From Muribaculaceae bacterium (GTDB lineage Bacteria; Bacteroidota; Bacteroidia; Bacteroidales; Muribaculaceae), in NCBI GenBank assembly GCA_029057985.1, contig JAIDYR010000065.1, positions 1-54,826 of the forward strand: a stretch of 54,826 bases of DNA, given 5' to 3'. This document shows, in pieces, positions 8,740 through 17,655 of the stretch. The notes beneath the pieces were generated by a model. That model made no database searches and had not been told where the DNA came from. It was given only the letters and a program-made list of their open reading frames with translations. Numbering within the stretch: position 1 is the first letter of the stretch; the number at the start of each line of letters is the position of its first letter. The position numbers and the translations under genes were made by a program.

Positions 8740-10356
8740 TTACTTTAGTAGTGCTATTGCCGACCATCTGCCATCGTCCTGCAGAATCCCTCTGATCTTG
8801 ACCGATTGGCCATCAATTATATTATTCAGAAGTTTCTCTCCAATGTAGATATTATTGAGGATTGCAAATTTCTTACCGGTTTTGTTTTGGCGGATATTAA
8901 TAATTCCGCTGGTATTTTTAATCCAATCTTCCTCATCAATAGATAATACGGGTTTAATCCATACAATGTTATTAACCAGGCATTTTAGGGAGTACAGGCT
9001 GCCATCAGAAGCACACTTGGGAAGCCCAAATTTTTTAGGGTTCCGCAAGCGGAGTGTGGCAGTCTTTGTTTTAAGAATCCAGACGTAAATTTTTTTATTG
9101 GCACGATATCGATCGTCGACCCATGTTTCGCCAACTTTTATTGCTGTCATTGAAGGCAAAGCACTATAAATAAAATCTTCCGCCTTAAGGATATATTGAG
9201 TAAGGTCAAACTCATTTTCCTTAGGAGTGGTTGAGGCCTCTATTCGCATCTTTAGTTCATAATAGACGGGTCTGGGTTTCCATCCCTTAGATTCGTATAA
9301 TTGAGAATATGACTGCAGTTCTTTTCGTGCATAATTTGCAAGGCCTTCATTTATCAATGCTGACGCAAATCTGAGTCGAGTATTTCCAAGATACTCTTCA
9401 TCTTCCCCCGTGTGTAATGCTTTAGCCAACAGGCCGATCTTTAAAGTCGGGTCAGAAACTATATCAGCTAATTGACTCCAGAGATAAGATTTGGCAGGGG
9501 ATTTTAGAATCAGGCGTTTATAAGAGTCAATTGCTTCGTCAACTTTCCCCAGAGAAATCAGCAGGATAGCCCTATAATAAGGCATATACTGATTCTTAGG
9601 GAAACGATCCTGAGCTTGCTCAGTCAAATTGACAAATTCCTCAGGAGCATTAAGATTTTCAGTCTTGATTTTTTTTGAGTAGACTTTAACCAGTCTCTCT
9701 ATGGTAGAGGGGAGTAGATTGCCTATCTCAGTCTTGTATTGTAGCCAATCCTCTTCCATAAAATTCTTCCATCCCCAATAAGTCATGAAGTTGGGAAAGT
9801 TGAAATGATTGGTGTATTCTGCTGTATTTATTGCTTCATAAAGAACGCGGGAATGGAGCAAAGACGGGCGTGGAAGATCCAATTTGAAATAATCATTCAA
9901 AAGTTTTCTCCTGATAGTATATTCCTTAGCAGGAACTTTCTTTAAAGTATAATACAGAAGCCATCCCAGATCCTGGTGCAAACTTATATCTATTTCTCCA
10001 TTTTTGAGCAAGATGGAAAATTTTGCATAGTATTTTATATCGTAGTGTCCGTCTTTTATTTTATTGAGGGCTTCGCTGAGTTCAATGAAGTAGGGGATAT
10101 GAAAGCGAGCGGCAGCCTTCATTGCATTGCTGACATATTCATCTCCATTAAAGTAGTCTGCAGCAAGAGATTTCATGCGATCAAACAATTCAATCCGATT
10201 ATCTGCATTCGGTCGTTCATGATATTCATTCAGACACCAAAACATGGCGCTTGCAGTATATACATTTGGATCTTGCGAGAATTCTTGTTCGGCCGCTGCC
10301 ATTGCTTCATCAAGAAAGCCGGCTTTCCGCAGAGCGGTTATTTCCTTAAGGGTCAT
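8740..10356 (-). CDS. TPR-repeat protein with C-terminal S1/CSD-like OB domain
   Basis: A 538-aa cytoplasmic protein. The first about 430 residues are helical with TPR-like pairs (for example YMPYYRAILLISLGKVDEAI, then SYKRLILKSP and YLWSQLADIV). The last 75 residues are beta-rich: KTGKKFAILNNIYIGEKLL followed by DGQSVKIRGILQDDGRW, the look of an OB fold of S1 or cold-shock type. TPR proteins with such an OB end are known from helicase/nuclease-centred conflict systems described by comparative genomics (TOTE-type); here the neighbour is a helicase but no primase is present. Likely an RNA- or DNA-binding scaffold of the retron system. It starts 8 bases after the helicase stop. Confidence 0.65.
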   Translation of the reverse strand: MTLKEITALRKAGFLDEAMAAAEQEFSQDPNVYTASAMFWCLNEYHERPNADNRIELFDRMKSLAADYFNGDEYVSNAMKAAARFHIPYFIELSEALNKIKDGHYDIKYYAKFSILLKNGEIDISLHQDLGWLLYYTLKKVPAKEYTIRRKLLNDYFKLDLPRPSLLHSRVLYEAINTAEYTNHFNFPNFMTYWGWKNFMEEDWLQYKTEIGNLLPSTIERLVKVYSKKIKTENLNAPEEFVNLTEQAQDRFPKNQYMPYYRAILLISLGKVDEAIDSYKRLILKSPAKSYLWSQLADIVSDPTLKIGLLAKALHTGEDEEYLGNTRLRFASALINEGLANYARKELQSYSQLYESKGWKPRPVYYELKMRIEASTTPKENEFDLTQYILKAEDFIYSALPSMTAIKVGETWVDDRYRANKKIYVWILKTKTATLRLRNPKKFGLPKCASDGSLYSLKCLVNNIVWIKPVLSIDEEDWIKNTSGIINIRQNKTGKKFAILNNIYIGEKLLNNIIDGQSVKIRGILQDDGRWSAIALLK

Positions 10357-10364
10357 AGCAATAA

Positions 10365-12446
10365 TCAGATTAAAGATTGACGAATTAAGTTAAGGTTAGA
10401 ATCATCGTTGCCCAGAGTACTTTGCAAGCGCACGTAGGAATAATTTCCTTTGGCTGTGTAGTAAAAAGTCATTTTGGCAAATCCGTCGGTCTTGAGATGG
10501 AAAATATCTTGATATTGATCCTTAGTAATATCAAGGAGGGTAATATCATATTCTGTAAATAGAGACATCAAGAATTGCGTCAATTTATCTGCAAAGGGTC
10601 GATCTTGAAAGTTGGGGCGTACGTCACCAGAGAAAAGAGACTCTTCCAGAAGGCCTGATGTCAAAGATTTCATTTCTTCCGAGGATGACTTAACAAGGAT
10701 CTCTTTATTACTATATCCCTTCTTATTATACCATAAGCTATAAGAAGCAAACTCTCCATCGGGATTAGTGAACGTAACTCGATGTTGATAATTGACGGAG
10801 AGATTCTCTTCGACATCCAATCCGGCTTTCATAGCCAAGGTTTTGATTCGAGAAAATCGAGAAGTCTTGAAATCTTCTGAGTCTTCATGTATGCTTACCT
10901 TTAGATTAGCCACAAGACTTACTGGCTCTACAACCAATCCACTTATATAATTAAAGTCCGGAGAACGAAAATGATAGAGTTTTTTAGATGCTCTGGTAAT
11001 TGCAGTGTAAGCCCAACGGAAGTAATCTTCGTTGGCAGTGCCTCCGAAGCGTCCCATATCGACGAATACATTTTCCCATTCTCCGCCCTGCGCCTTATGG
11101 CACGTCATGGCATAACCATACTTGGCAACTACGGCATTATAGAAAGGATCATTTTTTAATAGTTGGATATACTTGTCGCGGATTTCTTGCTGTTCAATCG
11201 TAAGCTTCTCCTTTGATCGTAGCAGTCGGCGGATTTCACTAAGTCTGGATTTAATATTCTGAGGCAAGCGATTATTAAAATCAACGATCAAAGCGCTGGC
11301 CAATAATCCACCTATGGAACCGGATGAATCAGTAAGGAAATTGTCGAGTAGGGTCACATTTAATGATACTCGTTTGCCGCGGACTGCAAAGCAAATTACA
11401 GCACGACGAAATCGGAGTTCTACTTGTTCGATTCTATTCTTTCCTAATTTAACTCTTATAGAACGCGTTGTCACCTCAGAATCCGGTTGACAAGCCTCGA
11501 TCTGAATGATATTGCCGTTGAACAATTCATACTCATAAGCATAGCTGTTGCGACAGATCATCAAAAGATCACCTGCTTTAAGTCGCGGAGCCGCATCTCC
11601 ATAATAATGCCTCCGAATAGCAAGATTATAGTCTAGCGCTTGCTTATTACTATAAGCAATAACAGCAGCTTTAACGCTGGGCTTTTTCTCCGATAATCGG
11701 TAATACGGCGCGAGCAGATCTATATTTTCAGCAATGCAATCTTTCCCTTCATCAAGACTGAATTCAATGAAGGATTTCCGCTCCACGGCATCCCTTATTT
11801 TCGATGCATTTGAAAGCATAACGCTCCCGTGAGTCTGACGCATCACTTCACGAAGTATGAACTCAGCAACTTTACAACCAAATTTAGCCTCAATATAATC
11901 CTTGTCAAGGGCAGGCGAGAAATTCATCCCGACCGGTGGTAACTGAGCATAATCGCCAACCAGTACGATTTTACGCCCTCGGACGAACTCGAACAAATCC
12001 GTCAGAAGACACCCCGAACCGAATGAAAAGGCCTCATCCTCAGAAAATTTATCGGAGACCATAGAGACCTCATCAACAATATAGATCGCATTAAGCGGAG
12101 CATCATTACTTCTTAAGCCAAAACTCAGATGTATTCCGCCATAATCCACATCCTCTTTGTTTTGACTTGTTGATTTCAGCTTTGACAGACCATAAATGCT
12201 TCGATGTATGGTAAATGCCGGTTTACCGGTTTTGCTACCTATGATATATGCAGCTCTGCCGGTCGGTGCCATCAATCCATACTCTCGTTTCCGCTCTTCA
12301 AGAATTTTTAGAAATTCAGTCACGAGAGTAGTTTTGCCCGTACCTGCGGCTCCTTTAAGGATGAAGACCTGCTCATCGCCCTCAAGAAATTCCTTGAAGG
12401 CAGAAAGCGCATACTGCTGAGACTTGGTCAATATTAGTTCACTCAT
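10365..12446 (-). CDS. SF1B DNA helicase, RecD2/Dda-like, with C-terminal extension
   Basis: A 693-aa helicase. Walker A GAAGTGKT is at 32-39, motif Ia PTGRAA at 61-66, Walker B DE at 125-126, motif III GDYAQLPPVG at 164-173, and the UvrD_C_2-type block TCHKAQGGEW at 448-457 with WAYTAITRAS at 478-487. These are the motifs of 5'-3' helicases of the RecD/Dda/Pif1 group. Residues about 500-693 form an extra domain not seen in stand-alone Dda proteins. The start overlaps the stop of the REC-HEPN gene by 4 bases (ATGA), so translation is probably coupled. Inferred role: unwinding DNA or an RNA-DNA hybrid in the retron system. Confidence 0.85.
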   Translation of the reverse strand: MSELILTKSQQYALSAFKEFLEGDEQVFILKGAAGTGKTTLVTEFLKILEERKREYGLMAPTGRAAYIIGSKTGKPAFTIHRSIYGLSKLKSTSQNKEDVDYGGIHLSFGLRSNDAPLNAIYIVDEVSMVSDKFSEDEAFSFGSGCLLTDLFEFVRGRKIVLVGDYAQLPPVGMNFSPALDKDYIEAKFGCKVAEFILREVMRQTHGSVMLSNASKIRDAVERKSFIEFSLDEGKDCIAENIDLLAPYYRLSEKKPSVKAAVIAYSNKQALDYNLAIRRHYYGDAAPRLKAGDLLMICRNSYAYEYELFNGNIIQIEACQPDSEVTTRSIRVKLGKNRIEQVELRFRRAVICFAVRGKRVSLNVTLLDNFLTDSSGSIGGLLASALIVDFNNRLPQNIKSRLSEIRRLLRSKEKLTIEQQEIRDKYIQLLKNDPFYNAVVAKYGYAMTCHKAQGGEWENVFVDMGRFGGTANEDYFRWAYTAITRASKKLYHFRSPDFNYISGLVVEPVSLVANLKVSIHEDSEDFKTSRFSRIKTLAMKAGLDVEENLSVNYQHRVTFTNPDGEFASYSLWYNKKGYSNKEILVKSSSEEMKSLTSGLLEESLFSGDVRPNFQDRPFADKLTQFLMSLFTEYDITLLDITKDQYQDIFHLKTDGFAKMTFYYTAKGNYSYVRLQSTLGNDDSNLNLIRQSLI

Positions 12447-14086
12447 TTGAAGAGAGATAAGAATTCAATCATAAGTGCAAACAAGGCCATATACTCATCC
12501 GAAGAAATCAAGGGCTTTTTATTGCCTTTAGGATGAATATAGCAATTCCTTAGTCGGATTGCCTCACGTGCTTTTGAGGCAAACCCGGGATCAGACCCAT
12601 TCCACAATTGATAATAGATGGCGGCCACTCTTTGCCATTGAGCCGGATATTGTTCGCCAACTTTGCTGACAAGGTAACCGTTAGGTCGGTGGCTTTCATA
12701 GAATTTGCAACGATCTTCAGTATCTTCCGTGAAATAGAATTCAACGCAATTATTCTTTGTTATAGGTCGGATAAGATTAGCAGTTGCAATCTCAAAGATC
12801 TGTTCAAGAGCTATATATGCAAATGCGATATCTGAATTAGAGTTGGCTTTCAAGATAAGAGACTTAGCAATATTCAACTGATTCTCGATATCCTCCGTCA
12901 GTCCGCTGCCAGAAGGTAACTCAAGCGCTTTGATAGAAGAAATAATATCCTGAAGATAAGCGTTTTCAAGGCATCGTTCTATTGTAGTTTTGAGTGAAAG
13001 AGCATTTTGCTTGGAATAATTGAAAGAGAAATGATATTCAGGGGATTCCTTCATATAGTAGCCGTTAGCTCCGGCCTCTAATAGAGCGCTGACATTCCAC
13101 GCCTTATTAGTAGCAGTAAGCATAATGACCTGAATTCCTTCATTGATATTTTTGATGGCTTTAAGAATCTGCATTCCTGAGAAATTTTGGGGGTTCTTGA
13201 TCCCTTCTTCTTCCACCCCATTCATGCGCAGATCCAGGAAGATAAGATCATATATCCCCTGCTTTATATTCTGTTTATACTCTTCAGATATGTCTTCAAA
13301 TTTTTCGACACGCTTATCCCAGACATCAAAAGCCGCGTTGGGCATCATATCTGAAAGCACAGTTGCCCAGCCTTTAGCAGCTTCATCATCAATTAATAAA
13401 GCATTGACATTCTCGGAAATCTTTAGTTTTGAAGTAATAGATTCTCGGTTATATCCTTCAACTATATCTTTGACATCGGAAGCATCCAGAGAAGCAATCG
13501 ATGAATATTTAAAATATAGAGATGATGAAGCCTTGACAGATATTGTCTCGGCCTTTATTTCGCCTGAGATAACATTGGCAAGCACATTGGCCCCCCATTC
13601 ATTTGCAATAGAATGGCGTCCTTCAATTTTCTCATTCGGTGCGATTTTAATAAGTTTGACAAACCCTTCAACATATTCAGCCGGAGTCATAGGAGTTGAA
13701 TTTTCCAAGGCCATTCCAACCTCATCCGGCGTAATAATGGAGATATTTTCAGTCATCAGCACCATGCTTTTAGGCCCATAACCTCTGAATGCATCCACTC
13801 CGAAATTAGATACCAAAATTATGTTGGCAAGCGCGGAGTGGCGACAATCATGTAGCATGAGTCTGATTTGGAGAATTAAATCCAGAGGTAATTCCGGGTT
13901 GGCATTATTAAGTGATTCTGCATCAATTATCAAGCAGTCTACGTCTTTAGGCAGAGAAAGTAAAAAATTTGAGATATCCAGACTCTTATTGATAGAGAAC
14001 TCAGGGACTTCTCTAATAGGGACAGATGGCAATTGGTTGATCCAATAACTCTCTTTATTATTTCCAAGTATAAGTGTTTTTCCCAT
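12443..14086 (-). CDS. pseudo-receiver, receiver (REC) and HEPN-like RNase domain fusion
   Basis: A 547-aa protein with three parts. Residues 1-125 look like a receiver without a complete active site (strands CLIIDAE and NIILVSN). Residues about 226-375 form a complete receiver: acidic pair D233/D234, phospho-acceptor D285 in LIFLDLRM, T324 in IMLTAT and K346 in YYMKESP. Residues about 400-547 are all-helical and contain RNCYIH at 513-518, fitting the catalytic R-N-x3-H pattern of HEPN ribonucleases, placed near the C-terminus as usual. I infer a signal-controlled RNase toxin. It overlaps the preceding receiver-like gene by 29 bases and the helicase by 4. The HEPN call rests on motif and helix pattern only. 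Confidence 0.65.
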   Translation of the reverse strand: MGKTLILGNNKESYWINQLPSVPIREVPEFSINKSLDISNFLLSLPKDVDCLIIDAESLNNANPELPLDLILQIRLMLHDCRHSALANIILVSNFGVDAFRGYGPKSMVLMTENISIITPDEVGMALENSTPMTPAEYVEGFVKLIKIAPNEKIEGRHSIANEWGANVLANVISGEIKAETISVKASSSLYFKYSSIASLDASDVKDIVEGYNRESITSKLKISENVNALLIDDEAAKGWATVLSDMMPNAAFDVWDKRVEKFEDISEEYKQNIKQGIYDLIFLDLRMNGVEEEGIKNPQNFSGMQILKAIKNINEGIQVIMLTATNKAWNVSALLEAGANGYYMKESPEYHFSFNYSKQNALSLKTTIERCLENAYLQDIISSIKALELPSGSGLTEDIENQLNIAKSLILKANSNSDIAFAYIALEQIFEIATANLIRPITKNNCVEFYFTEDTEDRCKFYESHRPNGYLVSKVGEQYPAQWQRVAAIYYQLWNGSDPGFASKAREAIRLRNCYIHPKGNKKPLISSDEYMALFALMIEFLSLFK

Positions 14087-14783
14087 ATCGAGATGCAGAA
14101 ATAAGAATTTGATTAATTTTGCTTGTAAACTCTTTTATCGTAATCTCTTCGTCTTCAATAAAATCGAGCAGATCATTATAGCTAATTCCTAAAGAAGGAG
14201 CAGATAACTCCACAATCTTTTTGAGATATTCAGGCTCCTCCCTTTTATCGGGCATTACATCCCGCAGAGTCAATACTTCAGTAGGACTCTTCGCACTGAA
14301 TTTGGCAAAAAGCGCTTTGATATTGACGGCCAGCAATTCCTTAACATAATTTTTACCATACGCGAGAATATGAAATTGAAGTTCTGAATGATCCTTATAA
14401 TGATTCAGAAAATAGGCCAGCCGTTCGTAAAAAGCAGATTTCTTAATCTGGACAAGATTGAACTCATATCCATCATACACTCCTGGGATAGAATGGCCGT
14501 CGCTAAAGCAGACGTATCTGATTGAATTTTTCTCCAGATAATCTATAATATGCTCCTTAGCAATATGGCTTTCGGAAAGAAAATAGCCGTCGATATAATC
14601 TTCGAGAGAATCATGGATGCAGACGCACTTAGCCCCCTCGATAAATGATAAATCTGAATCGGCGTTCAAGCATTCGACATGGCTAAGAATGTCATCGTAA
14701 GCTTCTTCCTCGACAAAAGAGGCTCCATAAGCTTTACGTTGATCCTTGGAGTTGTCGTCAATAATCCAAATATCCTTACTCAT
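14058..14783 (-). CDS. receiver-like signalling protein
   Basis: A 241-aa protein. Its first about 130 residues fit a divergent receiver domain: IWIIDDN with D9/D10, the strand CVCIHDS carrying D58 as possible phospho-acceptor, S94 in YVCFSDG at the Ser/Thr position, and K114/K115 in LVQIKKS. The last about 100 residues are helical, with an acidic segment DLLDFIEDEEITIKEF, and match nothing I know. It starts within the last base of the previous stop codon and overlaps the next gene by 29 bases, so it is translated with its neighbours. It may partner the REC-HEPN protein. The receiver call is from residue pattern, without a database match. Confidence 0.5.
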   Translation of the reverse strand: MSKDIWIIDDNSKDQRKAYGASFVEEEAYDDILSHVECLNADSDLSFIEGAKCVCIHDSLEDYIDGYFLSESHIAKEHIIDYLEKNSIRYVCFSDGHSIPGVYDGYEFNLVQIKKSAFYERLAYFLNHYKDHSELQFHILAYGKNYVKELLAVNIKALFAKFSAKSPTEVLTLRDVMPDKREEPEYLKKIVELSAPSLGISYNDLLDFIEDEEITIKEFTSKINQILISASRYGKNTYTWK

Positions 14784-15820
14784 TATTTGTATTTATAAAA
14801 TGTAAACACGTGAATAAAATCCTCAATATTCTTATCTTCCAAATCCTCAATTTCAGGTAATCTTCTGGAATCCAATATCCTCCAGCGCTTGCGTTCACCT
14901 TCAAAATTTCCTTCTATACTCCAATCGCAGTAACCTTGGCATAATTTCCCCAACTCAAATAAAGCTCCTCCTCCGCTCTCCATCTTATTCTTGACATCAT
15001 CGAGTGGAGATGATTCTGACTTAGAGTGCTTTACGATAATCTGGCAGAGTCTATATTCATTCCAGCTGTCTCTTAAGAATGAAATTTCGATGTTTGCTTC
15101 TGCATCTCTCTGGGCAATATCCAAGAATACTTTTTGAAGTATAAGATTAAGAATCCTTACGTTGGTGTAGAAATCAGCCTTATTTAAAGATTTCTTTTCT
15201 ATGATTAAATTTAGCAAAGAATCATTATTATTGGTAATGCGATTAATGAGGTGAGGTAGATTCGGTTTTACCAATCTGGTAGTATTGCGGAAATCTTCAA
15301 TAAGGGTCTTGAGTTTAGGAGAAGTTTTAAGATGTAGAGTCGGATTTTGAGAGATCCAGTTCTTGACTTCTTCCGATTTCATGTGAATAGAATGTCTGAC
15401 ATTTTTGAAATCCCACCATTCCGATCCTCTTAGGAACCCGAACATTAGGGCATAAAGGCTCTTTGGAATTCTATATTCTTTTGAATCCAGGATGGCCGTT
15501 GCTTGCAGGATGATATCCTCCATTTTGCTTTCTACTGTCGGATCGAAATCGTGGGTAAGAAATTTGAATCCATTGGGTGACGAGAATAACGCCAGAAAAC
15601 GCGACGTATCCAAAGGCCGATGAAGCTTTCTTATTTCATCCAAATTCTTACGTCGAGGCTTACTATTAAATTTTACAGCATCGTCATCGGGGGTAATAAT
15701 GGAGGATATACGCGAGAAATCGCGTGCAAGAAGAGAATCCAATCTTTTTTTTTGATTGGATGTCAGACGCTTATTGTGGGTAAAGAATCTGATTAAAGCT
15801 CCGGCTTCTGAAATAGTCAT
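14783..15820 (-). CDS. uncharacterised 345-aa retron-operon protein, possibly GHKL-like
   Basis: I do not recognise this family. It is soluble, mostly helical and basic at the N-terminus (HNKRLTSNQKKRLDSLLARD). The last about 120 residues have a helix (VRILNLILQKVFLDIA), a strand (EISFLRD), another strand (YRLCQIIVKH) and then SGGGALFELGKLCQGYCDW at 282-300. The spacing recalls the G2-box/helix end of GHKL (histidine-kinase-like) ATPases, but no N-box or DxGxG is clear, so this is weak. Its position, 2 bases after the reverse transcriptase and directly before two receiver-like genes, would suit a signalling ATPase or kinase. Confidence 0.55.
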   Translation of the reverse strand: MTISEAGALIRFFTHNKRLTSNQKKRLDSLLARDFSRISSIITPDDDAVKFNSKPRRKNLDEIRKLHRPLDTSRFLALFSSPNGFKFLTHDFDPTVESKMEDIILQATAILDSKEYRIPKSLYALMFGFLRGSEWWDFKNVRHSIHMKSEEVKNWISQNPTLHLKTSPKLKTLIEDFRNTTRLVKPNLPHLINRITNNNDSLLNLIIEKKSLNKADFYTNVRILNLILQKVFLDIAQRDAEANIEISFLRDSWNEYRLCQIIVKHSKSESSPLDDVKNKMESGGGALFELGKLCQGYCDWSIEGNFEGERKRWRILDSRRLPEIEDLEDKNIEDFIHVFTFYKYK

Positions 15821-15822
15821 CG

Positions 15823-17400
15823 TTACTTATTTTCTGTTGTTTCCATTTGCATAGAGTCAATCCCTTCTTCAGTACTTCTCAAGCTTAATGATAGGTCTGA
15901 ATCAATCCCATTCTTCAGGAAATCCTGGAGAGCAGATGCTGCGCTCTCAAATCCTTTCTTCTCCCAGATATCGAGTAATTGATCTATATCCAATTTGGCG
16001 TTCTGGATACTCAGACAGCGCGATCTGCGTGGTTCAAATTTTGTTATGAGCCAGAAATTTTTACCTCGGCTTCTGCATAAAGTCACGAAGCAATTCTCTA
16101 ACTTCTTGCAAGTGACCTTATCGCCGGGCGTCAATTCCTGAAGGGTGGGGCATAGAATCCGCTGGGTCGACTTGCTGACAGAGAGATATTTTTCACTTTT
16201 GTCGATCTTGCATCTACCAATCAATTTGCCATCGCGGCTCACTTCCAGCCATATCTCAGTATTAAAGAGAGATTGGAAGTCCTTAAGTTTGTAAGGCTGA
16301 ACGTAGACGTAGGAGCGAGACTTATCCGTCGCTTTGTCGACGAATACCAATCCATTCAAAGCTGCAAATCGCTCAGCCAATTTCTTATACGCAGGATAAT
16401 TGGCGCCTCTCACCATGCGCAAATAATTGAGTTTTCCCTCGATGACATTCTCCATTACGGGCTCACCTTTCTTAATGTAGCCCTTTACCTGCTTATAACG
16501 ACGATAGAAGAGTGCATACGCTTTCTCATAGCCTTCTCTTTCCCATACGCTGATTATCCAGCGCAGATCGCTCATGAATTTCTTCCGAGAGACATTGGCG
16601 ACGCTATTTACTATCAGGCCCGTGACCTCCTGTCGCTCCCCAATCTTTTGCAATCTGGTCTTGGATTCGTTCATCCGGAAGCCCTGTTGAGTAATAAGGC
16701 GCTTGATCTCCTCCCTGAATTTACTCCCATCCTGATAGACATTATGCATACTTGAAAAGGTCATATCATCGGCATAGCGGGAGTAATGAAGTCCGAATCT
16801 TTTCGCTACTCCTTTCATTCGGCGATCGAGATTATCACAGATGGCATTTGTAAGCAAAGGCGAAGTAGGAGATCCCTGGGGTAATACATTGGTTTTCCTT
16901 TCAGAATCGTAGCAGCAACATAATCCTGCGATCAGACTGGCTATATTCTGCGGGTAATTAAAGGGAGGAAGTTGCAAGCGCTTCCAAACTCGGGCCTGAG
17001 GAATGGAAGGAAAAAAATTCTCTAGATCGATATTGAAGACATAATTATGACCTACGTGGACTTCTGCATTGCTAAGTACGGATTTTCCCGATGTAAAACC
17101 CATGGTTGCATCCGAGGGGGTATAGACAGACTTCAACATTTCATTAATGCAAGTCAGAATGACCTCCAACTGCGGGCATGGTGATTTGATTTCGCGCAGC
17201 CCACCGCTCTTCTTGCGTATATGGAAAGTCTTATATCGCGCGGAATCCTTATAATCGGAGGAGTAATATCGCAGCATTTTATGAGTTATCTGATACTTTA
17301 CTCCTTTGAATTTTGTTTGCTTTATTTCATCGAGTAATTCGGCAAATTCTTTTAGAATAGTAAGATTCATGGTGCGGTAATGTAAATCAAATATTTCCAT
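15823..17400 (-). CDS. retron reverse transcriptase with C-terminal extension
   Basis: A 525-aa RNA-directed DNA polymerase. Motifs in order: RKKSGGLREIKSP (63-75), NAEVH at 111-115 (the NAxxH signature of retron enzymes), catalytic D125 in FNIDLENFFPSI, LPQGSPTSP at 173-181, YADD at 209-212 and VTG at 259-261 (the other retron signature). The polymerase part ends near 330; most retron RTs stop close to that. Here a further about 190 residues follow, first beta-rich (about 360-460), then helical. A retron-like RNA lies directly upstream. Group II intron RTs and diversity-generating RTs lack NAxxH/VTG. The ATG at 17400 is used; Met11 (17370) is an alternative start. Confidence 0.93.
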   Translation of the reverse strand: MEIFDLHYRTMNLTILKEFAELLDEIKQTKFKGVKYQITHKMLRYYSSDYKDSARYKTFHIRKKSGGLREIKSPCPQLEVILTCINEMLKSVYTPSDATMGFTSGKSVLSNAEVHVGHNYVFNIDLENFFPSIPQARVWKRLQLPPFNYPQNIASLIAGLCCCYDSERKTNVLPQGSPTSPLLTNAICDNLDRRMKGVAKRFGLHYSRYADDMTFSSMHNVYQDGSKFREEIKRLITQQGFRMNESKTRLQKIGERQEVTGLIVNSVANVSRKKFMSDLRWIISVWEREGYEKAYALFYRRYKQVKGYIKKGEPVMENVIEGKLNYLRMVRGANYPAYKKLAERFAALNGLVFVDKATDKSRSYVYVQPYKLKDFQSLFNTEIWLEVSRDGKLIGRCKIDKSEKYLSVSKSTQRILCPTLQELTPGDKVTCKKLENCFVTLCRSRGKNFWLITKFEPRRSRCLSIQNAKLDIDQLLDIWEKKGFESAASALQDFLKNGIDSDLSLSLRSTEEGIDSMQMETTENK

Positions 17401-17423
17401 GTATATATCCGCGTTATAAGAAT

Positions 17424-17640
17424 GCGCAATTTGAAATTGAGATACCGTAACTCCTTTTCTTTGTTTTGTTTATTTAGATTTTTTGATTGGCTAGGTTAAA
17501 TTAAAATCTAAATAAATCAGTCAAAGACTGTAAAAAATATACCGTTTGGTTATCAATTCTTTTTTTAGGAAGAATGACATCCGACGCACGTCGGACCAGA
17601 GTCAAAATTTGTTGTTGGCATCCTCAATTTCAAAGTACGC
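17424..17640 (-). ncRNA. candidate retron msr-msd RNA
   Basis: Read on the minus strand, 217 nt end 23 bases before the reverse transcriptase start. The ends pair: a1 (17623-17640) and a2 (17424-17441) match over 18 positions with 12 consecutive Watson-Crick pairs, then one mismatch, one A-U, one U-G and three G/C pairs. Inside are a GC hairpin (17580-17595, 6 bp, loop GUGC), a second hairpin (17556-17575, 6 bp) and a long AT-rich hairpin (17503-17516 with 17469-17482, 14 bp, 20-nt loop) fitting the msd. This is the standard retron layout of a1, msr, msd, a2, RT. I cannot fix the branching guanosine or the cDNA end. Confidence 0.8.
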
Positions 17641-17655
17641 TATTCTTTTCGATTG

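Noticed and set aside
15823..17640. Reverse transcriptase as a diversity-generating or group II intron enzyme
   Set aside because: No template/variable repeats and no maturase or intron RNA domains are seen. NAxxH, VTG and the upstream a1/a2 RNA identify it as a retron.
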